Source: Asparagopsis taxiformis (lineage: Eukaryota; Rhodophyta; Florideophyceae; Bonnemaisoniales; Bonnemaisoniaceae). Taken from it: a stretch of DNA of 64,000 nucleotides. Positions 22,060 to 32,287 of the stretch are shown here, one piece after another (within the stretch, counting starts at the first letter, position 1; each line of letters starts with the position of its first letter). The notes below the pieces were generated by a model. It was not told where the DNA came from. It ran no database searches and saw nothing but the letters and a program-made list of their open reading frames with translations. The position numbers and the translations under genes were made by a program. The stretch covers positions 1 to 64,000 of the forward strand of contig JALQPE010001755.1 of the NCBI GenBank assembly GCA_030407315.1, written 5' to 3'.

Positions 22060-23295
22060 GGATCCATCGATCATGGCCAATTATTTGCGCGTATCATTTT
22101 CAATATTCTTATTTTGGGCTCGAGGGCTGTTAGTTGAATTGTCCGCGTATGGGAGATGCATCTAAGGCAGCAAATGACAGGGAAGATGCCAATGGAATTG
22201 CGGACATCTTCGTGTTTGATTCTACCAAAACACAAAGCGAGAAGGACTTACCGTTTAGAATTTGCTGTCCTGGCCAACCAAATTGGTAGCATCGTCGATG
22301 ATGAGGTCACCAAACTGCACGACTGAGAAGGAAGCGGGAGGGCACGCAATGGCGTGCCCCGTTATGGTCCACTTTGCTCGACGCGGAGACCCGATCGGTA
22401 GTCATAACTGAGGCGCTAGACTCACTATTACGAACTCTGAAAATATTTTTCAATTTAATTTTGCGATAAGGCCACTTGTCCAAAAGACACTGGAGAAGGA
22501 ATGCGGGCTGGATGCAGGGATATCCGAACAGCGCAAAGGTGATTGGCCAGCGAGGAGGATATCGATATGCTAACAAGGCCGCGCTGCCTGGGCAAGTGGA
22601 GAAGCGGAATGAGGCGTAGTAGGTCGAAGATGTGTCGCTGACTTGTCGTAGCCGAATTGGTCATCGCCATGTTGTGATTGGCCAAAGTTGGGCGGCCATG
22701 TTGAGTGAATTGTTTCGTTGCCGGTGTGTGTGTGAGAATCGAACGCACGCAATGCGATAACGAGCTATAAGCTGTTGGGCGGTAAAGAATGTAGTAGTAT
22801 AGCCGGGAGCTGGTTTCAAGTCTCGCGATTGCGATGGACTCTCATGAGGTCATTGGCGACAAGTGAGCTATAAATAACGGTGGTGTGCAGACAATTGCAA
22901 TTGAGTATGTTTGTGTTAGTTGGTAATTGCACGGGAGGTCGTGTCGAAGAGGGCGTCGGAAACGGGATTTCGTCATGTGGTAGATTTTGAATGGTTGGAC
23001 AATGTCGCATAAACTGCGACATGTGTGCGGGTTGGAACGGGGGGGCGTGTGTACGGGCGGCGGGGCGGGGCGGGGGCGAGTTGGCTCTCACTGGGTGGTG
23101 GTATGATGAGATCAGTGACAAGTTCATGAGTTGAATTGCGCGAAAAGTTGGATTACTCGACAAGTTTAGCGGTGGACGGGTCACCGACTGGCCAATGATA
23201 TCGACGGGAGAAGGGGCAACACGCGTCCACTCTCTGTACCAATAATGGGATGGGAAAGTTGTAGCGGGATTGATTGGAGCGGATGGGAGCCCTAA

Positions 23296-23574
23296 ATGGG
23301 CCGGATTCAAAACGCCTCCAGCGCGCTCGGAGCTATTGGTCGAAAGTTGGATGCGGCAGTGCTGGAGGTTGACAAGCGTCGCAAAAAGTGGTTACGACGG
23401 CAGTACAAGAGTCGACTGGTGGCGGTGGTGCGGGAGAGGTTGCGGTACGCGACGCGACGGCTGGTGACGACGATGGGACTGGGATTGCAACGGGCTGGAC
23501 GGACGGTCGTCGAGGACGACGTCTGTGTGGCAGTGGGAGCAGCAGCATGCATGGGCTTTTTGGGTCGGCTCTGA
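23296..23574 (+). CDS. Small basic protein, uncertain
   Basis: An ATG-started 92-codon ORF. The protein has a long, strongly basic, probably helical middle (reads LEVDKRRKKWLRRQYKSRL), then a Gly/Ala-rich hydrophobic tail with two Cys. There is no family resemblance, no clear promoter and weak start context. It may be a chance ORF. Confidence 0.25.
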   Translation: MGRIQNASSALGAIGRKLDAAVLEVDKRRKKWLRRQYKSRLVAVVRERLRYATRRLVTTMGLGLQRAGRTVVEDDVCVAVGAAACMGFLGRL

Positions 23575-24552
23575 TAATTGGAAAGGGACGATATCGTATG
23601 GGTGTGGCACAAAGTTTTGCCTGATGCTGTGCGAACGGGCGTGCGGGCGCATAGCAGCAGGCAGTCGGCCGTACAGTTGAAGCCTACATTTTCTTCGGTT
23701 ATCGCTGTCCGTCGAGCGGATCTGATCTGGGTACATGGATAACCGAAGGGAGTCTAGTATTCAGCTGGACGTCCGACTAGCTTTTTTGTTGGCCATTGGT
23801 GGGGGAGGGTGGGGTGTCGTCGGATTGAGGAGCACTTGTTGTTGTTGTCGTTGCTGCTGAAAATGGTGAGGTGTCGGGGATATATGGTGAAACGGCACTG
23901 CACGGCACGTACGACTCGACTGTTGTACGAGGATTTTCTGCACAGACACACACAAGTATGTATATGAGCAAGTGAGTCGAGGTTGGTACAGGCACACCAA
24001 GGTACCGGGTGGGAGCGTTAGATAGTTAGGTACCTTGGATAGTGTATGTACTATTTTTGGTGGGCAGGCAGATGTGTAAACGGGCATGACAAGCGACGGG
24101 CATCCGAGAGAGAACGAGTAGGTGCAAAATTAGAGTAGAAGGAGTGCGGCGAGAGCGGGCGGGCGTGTTGGGGCGAGGCGGAGCGTGGCGGGGCGGGGCG
24201 GGGCGGGCGCAGGCACGGCGGTAGAACAGAGATGACACCCCTGGAAGGTTGGAAAGTATATTTTTATTTTACGTCATGGAGGCTACAAGTGGCGGCATGA
24301 CGATGGCGGAGCAATGAAGCGTGACGTAGAAGCGTTTGCGTGTTTAGAGGGCAGCGTCAGCGGGCAAACATCATGATTTCTGCGCACGCTTGACGAGAGA
24401 TCGCATCACACCATTCGATTACGTAGTGCGCGCGCAACGCACGCATTACAGTGCAGTGCATCGACGTACAGTAAGTGCGATGCATTTGTGCGACACGTGT
24501 GCGCTTGTAGCGTGCTATCGATGCGCCATTATTGCGGTACCGCCTTTGCCAG

Positions 24553-24598
24553 GCAAGCGAAGCGAAGCAAAGCAAAGCAAAGCGAAGAAAAGCAAAGG
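24553..24598 (+). repeat. GCAAA/GCGAA pentanucleotide microsatellite
   Basis: About nine consecutive 5-bp units alternating GCGAA and GCAAA with one imperfect unit. Confidence 0.9.
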
Positions 24599-25449
24599 TG
24601 CATCAGACAGGGTAGGGTCATACAGCCGATTCGACCATGGATGCTTCTCTGTGCGCCGCAATCGCTCGTGCACACTGTATGCGTCCACTGTACAACGACG
24701 ACGACAAGTATGGCACGCTGGGCAATTCAAGTGGTGCGAGAAAATGTCGGGAAGCAATGTGACTGACTGCACTCGCGGCGGCGGCGGCAGCGGCAGCAGC
24801 TGTAGCGGCAGCGACGGCGACGACGAGAGCAGCAAGTCGAGGTGGTATTAGAAAGACGAGTATTTGTCTACACACGTGTGTATGTATGCATGCATGCATC
24901 CAGGGATGGAAGCGATCGATGTGAATTGTCCAACTAGTCACGTCACGTCGCATCCACATATACGTCTACGCCATATTATTTTTTAAATAAAACAGGCGGC
25001 GGCGGAAGGGCTCGCTGGCCACCGCTCAGCCGTGGACTGTGTCAGCAGTGCGGCAGCGCTGCTTCAACGTGGCAAATGGTGCGGTAATGGCTCGTGACGC
25101 TTGTGATTGGCCAAACGATGCAACAATTCACCCGTGAACGATGCGTGGCACCACTTGATCCCGTCGTACACCATCAAACGTGGCCGATTTCATTGACACC
25201 GTGACATACACATCTCATTCGATTCTCTCCTTGCAACGCCCCCCGCAACGCGCCCCCTTTTCGACTCGTTCATTTCGCCACAAGCTCATCTCCGACACCG
25301 ACCTCCGTTTACTAGACCCACCCGTCCCTCTTCCTTCCTTCCGATCCAACCATCCATCCCCTTGTTGCGCTCCTCCCTGTATCCATTGTTGTCACATTGC
25401 TTCGCCTCTACAACTTATCATCACCATCCCCGTAAACATTCGCCCCCGC

Positions 25450-25456
25450 TATAAAT
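25450..25456 (+). promoter_or_regulatory. TATA box of secreted protein gene
   Basis: TATAAAT in a C-rich stretch, 71 bp upstream of the ATG at 25527; spacing is typical for a TATA box with a short 5' UTR. Confidence 0.65.
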
Positions 25457-25526
25457 TTTCCCCCAAACTCCAAACCCCACCCCCCGACTGCCCCCGTCCT
25501 CCCGTTCATCCCCCCCAAAAATCATC

Positions 25527-26678
25527 ATGACAACCCCGCCATCACTATGCACACTAGCCGTGCTCATCCTCCCTCTACTCACCATCGCTGTCGCCCATCA
25601 ATCCTACTCCGATCCAATTCCAATCTCAAGAGATGTGGCATGCCGCATCACCCGCACCGAAAATTGCCCCGGTCCATGTCCTACAAAGCATCTGCGCAAA
25701 GATCAAACCCCAAACAACCCCTCCATCCTCACCAGTCGCGGCGCTTTCATCACCGTCAGCACCCTCGCCAACAATCATCGCGGCGGCTTCAGTCGATGGA
25801 CCCTCGTGCACGTTCGCGACATGCACAATCGCAGATTGCACACCCGAAACGCTTTCCTCTTCACATGCGCCGACACAAACCTCTCCAAGTGCTCCAAGAA
25901 GGAGCGCAGGAAGCATTGCAACTACGATTTGAAGAATGAATACTATCGTCACAAAATTCAAATACCAAAGATTTATCCCGACGGCGTGTACGTGCTCGGT
26001 TGGGTTTGGTTTGGCGGCGGCGAGCGTTGGGGTCAGTTTGGTGATTATTACGATTGTCTTTATATTCGCATCAAGGGCGGTCCCATGTCCCGATCTCATC
26101 GTCCCGCTTTCAAACCCGGCAACACCGTCACCGGCCGCAACGGCTTTTGTCGTGCCACCGTGAACAATGTCGGTATCTGTACAAGGGAGCCGTGCGAAGG
26201 CGGCGGTCGATACACTTCCCTGCAAAAACCCGCTCCCTTTGTTCGCAGAATTCCGCCCCTCCTCACTAGGGACATGTTCTCCAATCCCTTCACAATTCGA
26301 CCCAGGAATAGAAACTCGCCCTTCATCCAGTCGCTCACAATTCGCTTGGCCGATAGACCCAATGTCGTCTTGGCTTCCTCGTTGCGCAGCAAGTTTTTCC
26401 ATATTCGCTTGACTCGAGGAATGAGGTCTACCGTTACCTGCGAGACCACCGGCAGAGTCCGATCCGTCACATTCTACATCAACGGCCGTGAAGGAAGAAC
26501 AGACAACGCAAAGCCGTACACAATTGGCGGCGATCATCGAAAGGGAAGAGAACGAAGGATCATCTATTCACCGTGGATGTTCGATGTTGGCGGAAAATAC
26601 ACAACCTTGTCCTGCATGGCCAGGGGCTTCGATGGCACATTCCATTACAAAACAGTGGAACTCAGCACAACCTTCTGA
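25527..26678 (+). CDS. Secreted protein, possible LPMO-like with N-terminal His
   Basis: A 383-aa protein. Residues 1-23 are a clear signal peptide (hydrophobic core LAVLILPLLTIAVA). The predicted cut after AVA leaves His24 as the mature N-terminus (HQSYSDPIP). Lytic polysaccharide monooxygenases use an N-terminal His in their copper brace and have a core strand pattern like GVYVLGWVWFGG followed by YYDCLYIRI, seen here at about residues 150-185. Paired cysteines and a second half resembling a beta-sandwich (about 300-380, VTCETTGRVRSVTFYINGRE then TTLSCMARGFDG) fit an extracellular modular protein. Fold and enzyme class are inferred; the second brace His is not pinned down. It could instead be a non-enzymatic wall protein. 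A TATA box lies 71 bp upstream, and there is no sign of introns. Confidence 0.65.
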   Translation: MTTPPSLCTLAVLILPLLTIAVAHQSYSDPIPISRDVACRITRTENCPGPCPTKHLRKDQTPNNPSILTSRGAFITVSTLANNHRGGFSRWTLVHVRDMHNRRLHTRNAFLFTCADTNLSKCSKKERRKHCNYDLKNEYYRHKIQIPKIYPDGVYVLGWVWFGGGERWGQFGDYYDCLYIRIKGGPMSRSHRPAFKPGNTVTGRNGFCRATVNNVGICTREPCEGGGRYTSLQKPAPFVRRIPPLLTRDMFSNPFTIRPRNRNSPFIQSLTIRLADRPNVVLASSLRSKFFHIRLTRGMRSTVTCETTGRVRSVTFYINGREGRTDNAKPYTIGGDHRKGRERRIIYSPWMFDVGGKYTTLSCMARGFDGTFHYKTVELSTTF

Positions 26679-26847
26679 GTCTTGTGCATCATTGCGCCCT
26701 TTTGGTCTACTGGCTCGTCCGTTGCAGCACATTGTTATTCATTCGTCATAGGGCTCGTTGTAAATAGTAGGGTACATCATTCTTCGCATGGTATGCATAT
26801 TTTCTCCGTGAGGAGCTGCTTTTAAATAATTCACTACCCATCATTGC

Positions 26848-29247
26848 TCAAACAAACAGGAATGTAGAGTTGTTTCCACTGTCCATCATTTTCTTCGATC
26901 TCGAGCTACCAACAATTCGAGCCAGACGAAATGCGTCAAAACTGTCAAACAATGCGATCGATCTCGTCGCCCGACCCTTCTCCGCTGCTTCCGTTGTCAT
27001 GTTCAGAATTTCATTGTAAAAGTGCGCATTCTCCGGCAGTCCATACCAAACGACTATCTCTGCCCCTCTCAACCAGTGCCTATAGAAAAAGTGCAACCGC
27101 TCCGTCATCACAACAAGTGACACTGTGTGTTTAGACAGTCGCGTTCGTGCTCGCGAAATATCGCTTGCCTTGGAGTACTCGCACATGCTTGCAAACTTGA
27201 AAGATGATTCGCTTTCAGACAATTCAACAAGTTTGTTACGCACTCGCACAAAATCAAAATAGCTGGGAACGACGAGTAGCGTCATTGAATTCACCATCGA
27301 TTGTATCATTGGTAACATGTGGTCGTTGAAATGAGCAAATCGCTTTTCGGGCGAACTCATTGGTGAATCCACACCTTCGACTCGAACAAATGTCTGTCGC
27401 ATACTGACAATTACATCACCCAATGTACCTCGCTTCAATGGCGGTTCGACAATATTAATAATTCCCCCATGATTCGAGCACTCTCGCATTAAACCCACAA
27501 ACTCAGACTTTTGATACTTTGAGATCATCACCGTTTGTCTAAACTTGTGCATCAGGTTGTCCAGACACCAATCGCGAACTCTTGAGAAATCGGTATCACG
27601 AGTATCGCTTGGCATCTTGTTCAGAATGTTGATCGTACTTCGAACGGTATCCCAATTTTGCATGGAAAGCACATCAGCCCCGTCGATAATGCACAATTCG
27701 ATCGAACTGAGAAAATCATGATCGGCGCCCGCATGCACTCGCTTTCGGGAGTCATCATTGATTTGCGACTTCCATTCCGTGTCTTCCTCCTGCTTGGGTT
27801 TCTGGTGCGTATGCTTCCCACCATTGAATGCTTTCTCCGCCATTGTTCGACTAAGCCCGAGCGGCGACGCTACAATAATATCACTAAAGAAAAAATCACT
27901 GTACAACTTCACAGTCCTCCTCGAAAATGAAATGCCCAACTTGAAGTCATCATCGATGTTCCCTCTAAAAGTACGTCGATAATCAGCTGGCTTTTGCTTG
28001 CTTTTCTTCAGGTTGTCTTCAATGTTTGAAGGTTGCAGAGTTTCGTACTCACCTGCGTCGTCCTCCGGAACATCTTCTTCCATATCGTCCGGTGCAAATT
28101 CATCTTCAAATCTTTGTTTATACGCGACAGTAGTATTGTTTCTTGGGTTGTTCTCGTCTTCTTTCACCGACAGCGCCAATATAGTGTTAACAACTTCATA
28201 GGCCACATTCCTCATCGGCACGACAATGAGAACGCGAGCTCGGTTGAAACCTTGATCCTTGTATTCTGACAATACGGCACTATTAGATTCTTCATCACTC
28301 TTCAAAAGCTTATCATTTCGAACAGTACGGCTTAGAGCGCGCGTGACGTGAGAAACAGCGTGTGCAGCATAGATGGAACGAATCCCGTCCTCCTCGCGGG
28401 AAGACAGGCGTCTTGATAAAAATACATCACTGTATTCTCGAATGCTGCACAGGAAAGTTCGCTCGATCGGACTCATGCTCTTTTGTGGATGTTTTCCCTT
28501 TAGGGCTTTGAATCTAGCATACATGGCTGGTTGTAACCCAAGGTCATTGATTGATATCGAATCTAGACGGTTATTTAAACAGTCATCAATCGAGTGGCGA
28601 GTTTCGGGTGGGAGTGCGGCAGAAATTCGTCCGACACCCGGAATATTGCAGAGTGTTGTTGATTTCTCTGGAAGTGGATTTGGGGTAACGGAAGAGCCAA
28701 AATGCTTATTTTCGCGGGTAGCTGCTGCTGAACATAGGTTTTCAAGAGTGATATCAGAAGCCTCCATATCCTCATCATCATCTGATTCGTCCGTGACAAG
28801 GTCGATTGGAACATCTCGCTGTTGGTGTGTTGTTGGAGGCTCGGTCGATTGAATGGGCTCCTCAAGCAGCTCGACAGAGGTTTCTGCTTCCTCAACGGCA
28901 TTGTCTTGGTGAGTTTGTTCGATTTCATTTGTTTGTACAATGGGGTGTTGAAGTTCCTCGACCAAAATCTGATAGGCATTGTCCTTCAAGTTGTTATTCC
29001 GGATTTTTCGCGGGTCGGTCTCCTGATTTTGAGAAAGAAGATTATGAAGTACGTCAGGTTGCGAATTGGCTTCGGATTGCACGAGTGAAGGGTTTGAATG
29101 TTGCAGATGTTTCATCCTGGACATCATGAATTTACGCTGCATTTTCTCATCCTGAGCCTCTTTCCTCTGGGCTACTCTGGCCAGTGTCTGAGTGCTCTTC
29201 TTCTTCCGAATACCTTGCGCTCTTCCGCGACGCTTCCAGCCAGCCAT
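26848..29247 (-). CDS. UTP25: UTP25 (DEF), small-subunit processome protein
   Basis: A 799-aa nucleolar protein needed for early cleavage of pre-rRNA and 40S subunit assembly. It starts at the ATG 29245-29247 (MAGWKRRGRAQGIRKKK, basic as expected for nucleolar entry); the open frame upstream is ignored. Residues about 60-240 are acidic and low-complexity. The conserved UTP25 core follows: EYSDVFLSRR, YKDQGFNRARVLIVVPMRN, FRGNIDDDFKLGISFSRRTV, SDIIVASPLGLSRTM, DHDFLSSIELCIIDGADVL and DFSRVRDWCL, all close to the family consensus. UTP25 has a DEAD-helicase-like fold without the ATPase motifs, and none is seen here. The gene is convergent with the secreted-protein gene, with a 169-bp gap. Confidence 0.95.
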   Translation of the reverse strand: MAGWKRRGRAQGIRKKKSTQTLARVAQRKEAQDEKMQRKFMMSRMKHLQHSNPSLVQSEANSQPDVLHNLLSQNQETDPRKIRNNNLKDNAYQILVEELQHPIVQTNEIEQTHQDNAVEEAETSVELLEEPIQSTEPPTTHQQRDVPIDLVTDESDDDEDMEASDITLENLCSAAATRENKHFGSSVTPNPLPEKSTTLCNIPGVGRISAALPPETRHSIDDCLNNRLDSISINDLGLQPAMYARFKALKGKHPQKSMSPIERTFLCSIREYSDVFLSRRLSSREEDGIRSIYAAHAVSHVTRALSRTVRNDKLLKSDEESNSAVLSEYKDQGFNRARVLIVVPMRNVAYEVVNTILALSVKEDENNPRNNTTVAYKQRFEDEFAPDDMEEDVPEDDAGEYETLQPSNIEDNLKKSKQKPADYRRTFRGNIDDDFKLGISFSRRTVKLYSDFFFSDIIVASPLGLSRTMAEKAFNGGKHTHQKPKQEEDTEWKSQINDDSRKRVHAGADHDFLSSIELCIIDGADVLSMQNWDTVRSTINILNKMPSDTRDTDFSRVRDWCLDNLMHKFRQTVMISKYQKSEFVGLMRECSNHGGIINIVEPPLKRGTLGDVIVSMRQTFVRVEGVDSPMSSPEKRFAHFNDHMLPMIQSMVNSMTLLVVPSYFDFVRVRNKLVELSESESSFKFASMCEYSKASDISRARTRLSKHTVSLVVMTERLHFFYRHWLRGAEIVVWYGLPENAHFYNEILNMTTEAAEKGRATRSIALFDSFDAFRLARIVGSSRSKKMMDSGNNSTFLFV

Positions 29248-29299
29248 TTTGGAGCGAAATGGCGGCAATGAATTGTTGAACGTTTGAATCACACGCAGA

Positions 29300-30070
29300 T
29301 ATGCGCGACAAAGTCCATCTATAATGACCGGCGACCGCAGCTGAAAGATCTACGACTGAGCATAAAATAAATAATTTCCCACCATCGAGATGGCAATTTA
29401 TTGGATGCGGAGACGCACGTGGCCAGACATCACACGTGTACAAGCGATGTTCTCTAACTGAAAGTTCTTGGCGGGTCGGGATCATGAGAAGTGATGCCCA
29501 GCTGCTGAGCTCAACATAATGTTGTTAGATCTTTGTCTCCTTCTTCCACCGTCGGTGTAAATTATCTGTTTCCAAGCCGGTATAGGTCGGAGGTGATTTC
29601 CAGGCGGGGTCCACACACTGCAGTGTGACATGCGAGTCATATCAATGACCAGCTCTCGACAGCTATGTCACGGTTCTTTCCAGCAGGTACTCTGGAGGAA
29701 AAGTAGTTGTAACATCATTACGACGGCTGTGTAGCCCATCCATAACATACAAGGTACTGGTAGAACGCATTAATAATCATTTTCTGTAAGTTGGTTTCAC
29801 GAGAGTTTGGCAGTTTTCTGTGCTGTTGTTGTAACAATTGTGCGCGCAAATTTGATTTATCACGTTGATCCACTTTGTATGTTTTCGGTAGTCAATTGCC
29901 AGTGTTAGCGACGAGACAATTATTGTAAAACGGGACGGATATGCGCTCACCTTCATGTGCCATACATTGGAACGACAACACGTGACCAACATCTGCGATT
30001 TTCTTGATGATCCATAGTAACATTCAATTCAGCGCACAACCTCAAAATAGCATGCACCGTGAGAACCAAC
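29300..30070. other. Intergenic between UTP25 and glucokinase
   Basis: Unique sequence upstream of UTP25 and downstream of the glucokinase stop. No gene or repeat seen. Confidence 0.4.
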
Positions 30071-30072
30071 TG

Positions 30073-31179
30073 CTATTCCTCAATGTTGGACTCTTGCATC
30101 GCCAACCGACTTGCCACAATCACCGCTCCGCGCTGTCCAAGTTTTTCTTCCACAACGACATGCACCGCAAAGTCCTTCATTATGGAGGAAATCCGTCCTT
30201 TGTCGTGAAACCTCGCCATAAACTCCGAATCCTCACCTCTCATCAACTCAATATTCTTGGGTGCAATGCCTCCCGCAATGTAGACCCCGCCATACGCTAG
30301 GAATTTCAATGCGACATTTCCAACTTCACACCCATAAGCGCCAAACAAAAGCTTCATCGAACGATCGAAAAGTTGATATTCATTCTTCTTCTCCCCTATC
30401 AACCGTCCGCGTTCCTTCGACGTTTCATATTCATCATCCAACGTTTTATTTACTTCATCGGGGTACGACTCCCTCAGGAACTCATAAATATTCTCAAGAC
30501 CTATTCCAGACACAACTCGTTCAACGCTCACCCGTGGTTGCACCTCACTGTCACCGCTTTGATTCGCTTCTTCCGTTGCTAGACGTTTTTGAATAAACGA
30601 CAACAACCGCTTCTCCAGAGCTGTGCGCGGCGCAAAGTCGACATGGCCACCTTCAGTTGGATACACGCAAACACTGGAACCATTTGGCGTAAGAAAGCAT
30701 TCACCTAGACCGGTTCCAGCGCCAACCAATGCGACTGGTGAATTGTACATTGTGCGGCCAGAATTGCTGCCGCTCTGCAGCGTCTTGATATCATCATCAG
30801 AAAGCGACAATAGACCGTACCCATTGGCCTCGAAATCGTTGATCAGTTTCACCGTTTTGATTTGAAACTTTTGCGCGATAGCTTGCCCGTCCAGAACCCA
30901 CCCTTTACGATTGGTGAACTCGATACGATTGTTGGCAACTGGCCCTGCAACTGCCAGGCAACAACTTTGTATTGGATGGCCACGCGTTTCAGGTCGATTC
31001 ACAAAATCTTCGAGCTGCTCATTGAATGAACTAAAGTCATTATTCTTGTAACTTTGTTCATAGAGCACTTTACAAGCAGAGTTGAACGAACGGCCTGTGA
31101 GAGGTTGGTGAATGTCGTCCACCTCGTATAGAACGAGACGAGCATTGGTGCCTCCAATATCGCCGGCAAGTAGCCTCAT
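30073..31179 (-). CDS. Glucokinase, bacterial Glk family
   Basis: A 368-aa kinase phosphorylating glucose to glucose-6-phosphate with ATP, the entry to glycolysis. The start is the ATG at 31177-31179 (MRLLAGDIGGTNARLVLYE). The frame is open for 50 codons upstream but contains no other ATG, only a GTG, so no transit peptide is supported. The phosphate-binding DIGGTNARL (residues 7-15), LINDFEANGYG with the presumed catalytic Asp, VGAGTGLGE and EGGHVDFAPR are characteristic of the bacterial Glk family rather than animal/yeast hexokinases. Such glucokinases occur in several algae and protists. The C-terminus has GGVYIAGGIAPKN as in Glk. An insertion with acidic residues follows LSFIQKRL. It is divergent from TFIIS with a 278-bp gap, so a shared promoter is likely. 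Confidence 0.93.
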   Translation of the reverse strand: MRLLAGDIGGTNARLVLYEVDDIHQPLTGRSFNSACKVLYEQSYKNNDFSSFNEQLEDFVNRPETRGHPIQSCCLAVAGPVANNRIEFTNRKGWVLDGQAIAQKFQIKTVKLINDFEANGYGLLSLSDDDIKTLQSGSNSGRTMYNSPVALVGAGTGLGECFLTPNGSSVCVYPTEGGHVDFAPRTALEKRLLSFIQKRLATEEANQSGDSEVQPRVSVERVVSGIGLENIYEFLRESYPDEVNKTLDDEYETSKERGRLIGEKKNEYQLFDRSMKLLFGAYGCEVGNVALKFLAYGGVYIAGGIAPKNIELMRGEDSEFMARFHDKGRISSIMKDFAVHVVVEEKLGQRGAVIVASRLAMQESNIEE

Positions 31180-31457
31180 GATGCGATGCCACTCAGCAGC
31201 TGATCTGCCCAACAAGTGATGCCGATTTGTACACTTTACACGCAACTCAGAGAGGGTACTGTAATGCGCAAAATCCTTACAGAGATATCGGCATGGTCCA
31301 GTTAGATGGCGAGAAAATTTGGACAGCACGCATGAAAGCAGCCGCCCCTGAGCGCTCCCGTTTTGCCATAGATAGTGATGTTGCCGCTCTCCGCTCTCGG
31401 TCTACAAATAACATTCAGCTGCTCGCCGCTGGCGCATCTTCCGGCTCGTTGTTCATC
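31180..31457. promoter_or_regulatory. Bidirectional promoter region glucokinase/TFIIS
   Basis: The 278 bp between two divergent ATGs must contain both 5' UTRs and promoters. No TATA box is visible on either strand. The plus frame is open through much of it, so a longer TFIIS N-terminus cannot be fully excluded. Confidence 0.5.
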
Positions 31458-32156
31458 ATGGCCGACATGCTGAGCAAGAAACTATCCGTTTCGAAAACCA
31501 TTCAGAAGAAATCGCGTGTGGCCAGTTCACCGCGAACGTCCTCTGACAAACTCGCGACCGCTGTATCTGCCGACGCGAACGAGGACACAGATGTGCGCGA
31601 AGGACCCGGCGCTTCGCTTGATGATTTCTCTGCAGAGTATGAAGTGAAGCATCCGACTGGCGAGAAGATGCGCGACAAAGTGCGTAACCTACTTCGTGAT
31701 GCCGTTTTCAAAAAGGATGAAAATCTTGTGGATAGCATTGACGAAGCATTTGTCGTGGCATGTGCCATCGAGAATGCCATGTTTCTCAAGTATGATGGCG
31801 CCGGTGCTGCCTACAAGAGCAAGTACAGAAATATCAGTTTCAATCTCAAGGATCCCAAGAATCGCAAATTGAGAATGGCTGTCTTGCACAAACACATCCC
31901 TCCGAGCGAACTAATGGAGCTTTCCAACGACGATCTCGCCAATGATGAACTGAAGAAGACACGTGAAGAGATGCATGAAAAGATGACCCGTGACGCCATG
32001 CCTTACAACAAGCAAGAAGCTAGCACTGATATGTTCCGTTGCGGCAAGTGCAAGCAGCGAAAGTGTACTTACTTCCAGATGCAAACTCGTTCAGCTGATG
32101 AACCGCTGACCACTTTCGTATCATGCGTAAACTGTGGCAATCGCTGGCGTTTTTAA
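31458..32156 (+). CDS. Transcription elongation factor TFIIS
   Basis: A 232-aa protein that rescues backtracked RNA polymerase II by stimulating transcript cleavage. The chosen ATG has good context (A at -3, G at +4); an in-frame ATG at 31332 has poor context. The central domain II (about residues 65-180, from GEKMRDKVRNLLRDAV through KYRNISFNLKDPKN) binds the polymerase. The C-terminal zinc ribbon has CGKCKQRKCTYFQMQTRSADE, with the catalytic Asp-Glu, and TTFVSCVNCGNRWRF. The N-terminal LW domain of animal and yeast TFIIS is missing, leaving only a short basic tail; the family tolerates this. Confidence 0.95.
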   Translation: MADMLSKKLSVSKTIQKKSRVASSPRTSSDKLATAVSADANEDTDVREGPGASLDDFSAEYEVKHPTGEKMRDKVRNLLRDAVFKKDENLVDSIDEAFVVACAIENAMFLKYDGAGAAYKSKYRNISFNLKDPKNRKLRMAVLHKHIPPSELMELSNDDLANDELKKTREEMHEKMTRDAMPYNKQEASTDMFRCGKCKQRKCTYFQMQTRSADEPLTTFVSCVNCGNRWRF

Positions 32157-32287
32157 TCATCTACAGCGACTTGGTTGTTGATTACAACACCATTCCATCG
32201 GCAATACCTCAAGGCTACTTGGTCTACCAAAATTGTTTTCGCATCATGCGTCATTGCGGTCAAACTCTCGTGAACGACAAGCCGATA

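Larger units (their letters stand above)
22065..25430. other. Long intergenic region upstream of secreted protein gene
   Basis: No conserved gene was recognised. The region contains GC-box-like GGGGCGGGGCGGGGC near 24,190, a (GCAAA/GCGAA) pentamer run at 24553-24598, a GGC/AGC triplet-rich stretch at 24,775-24,835 and a TGCA-rich run near 24,890. ORFs here are short and compositionally biased apart from the one listed at 23296. Confidence 0.45.

Noticed and set aside
22816..23310. 164-codon Pro/His/Thr-rich minus ORF
   Set aside because: Composition is explained by GT-rich sequence on the other strand; no domain.
31180..31329. 50-residue N-terminal extension (possible targeting peptide) on glucokinase
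   Set aside because: The frame is open but begins with GTG and has no ATG before 31179.
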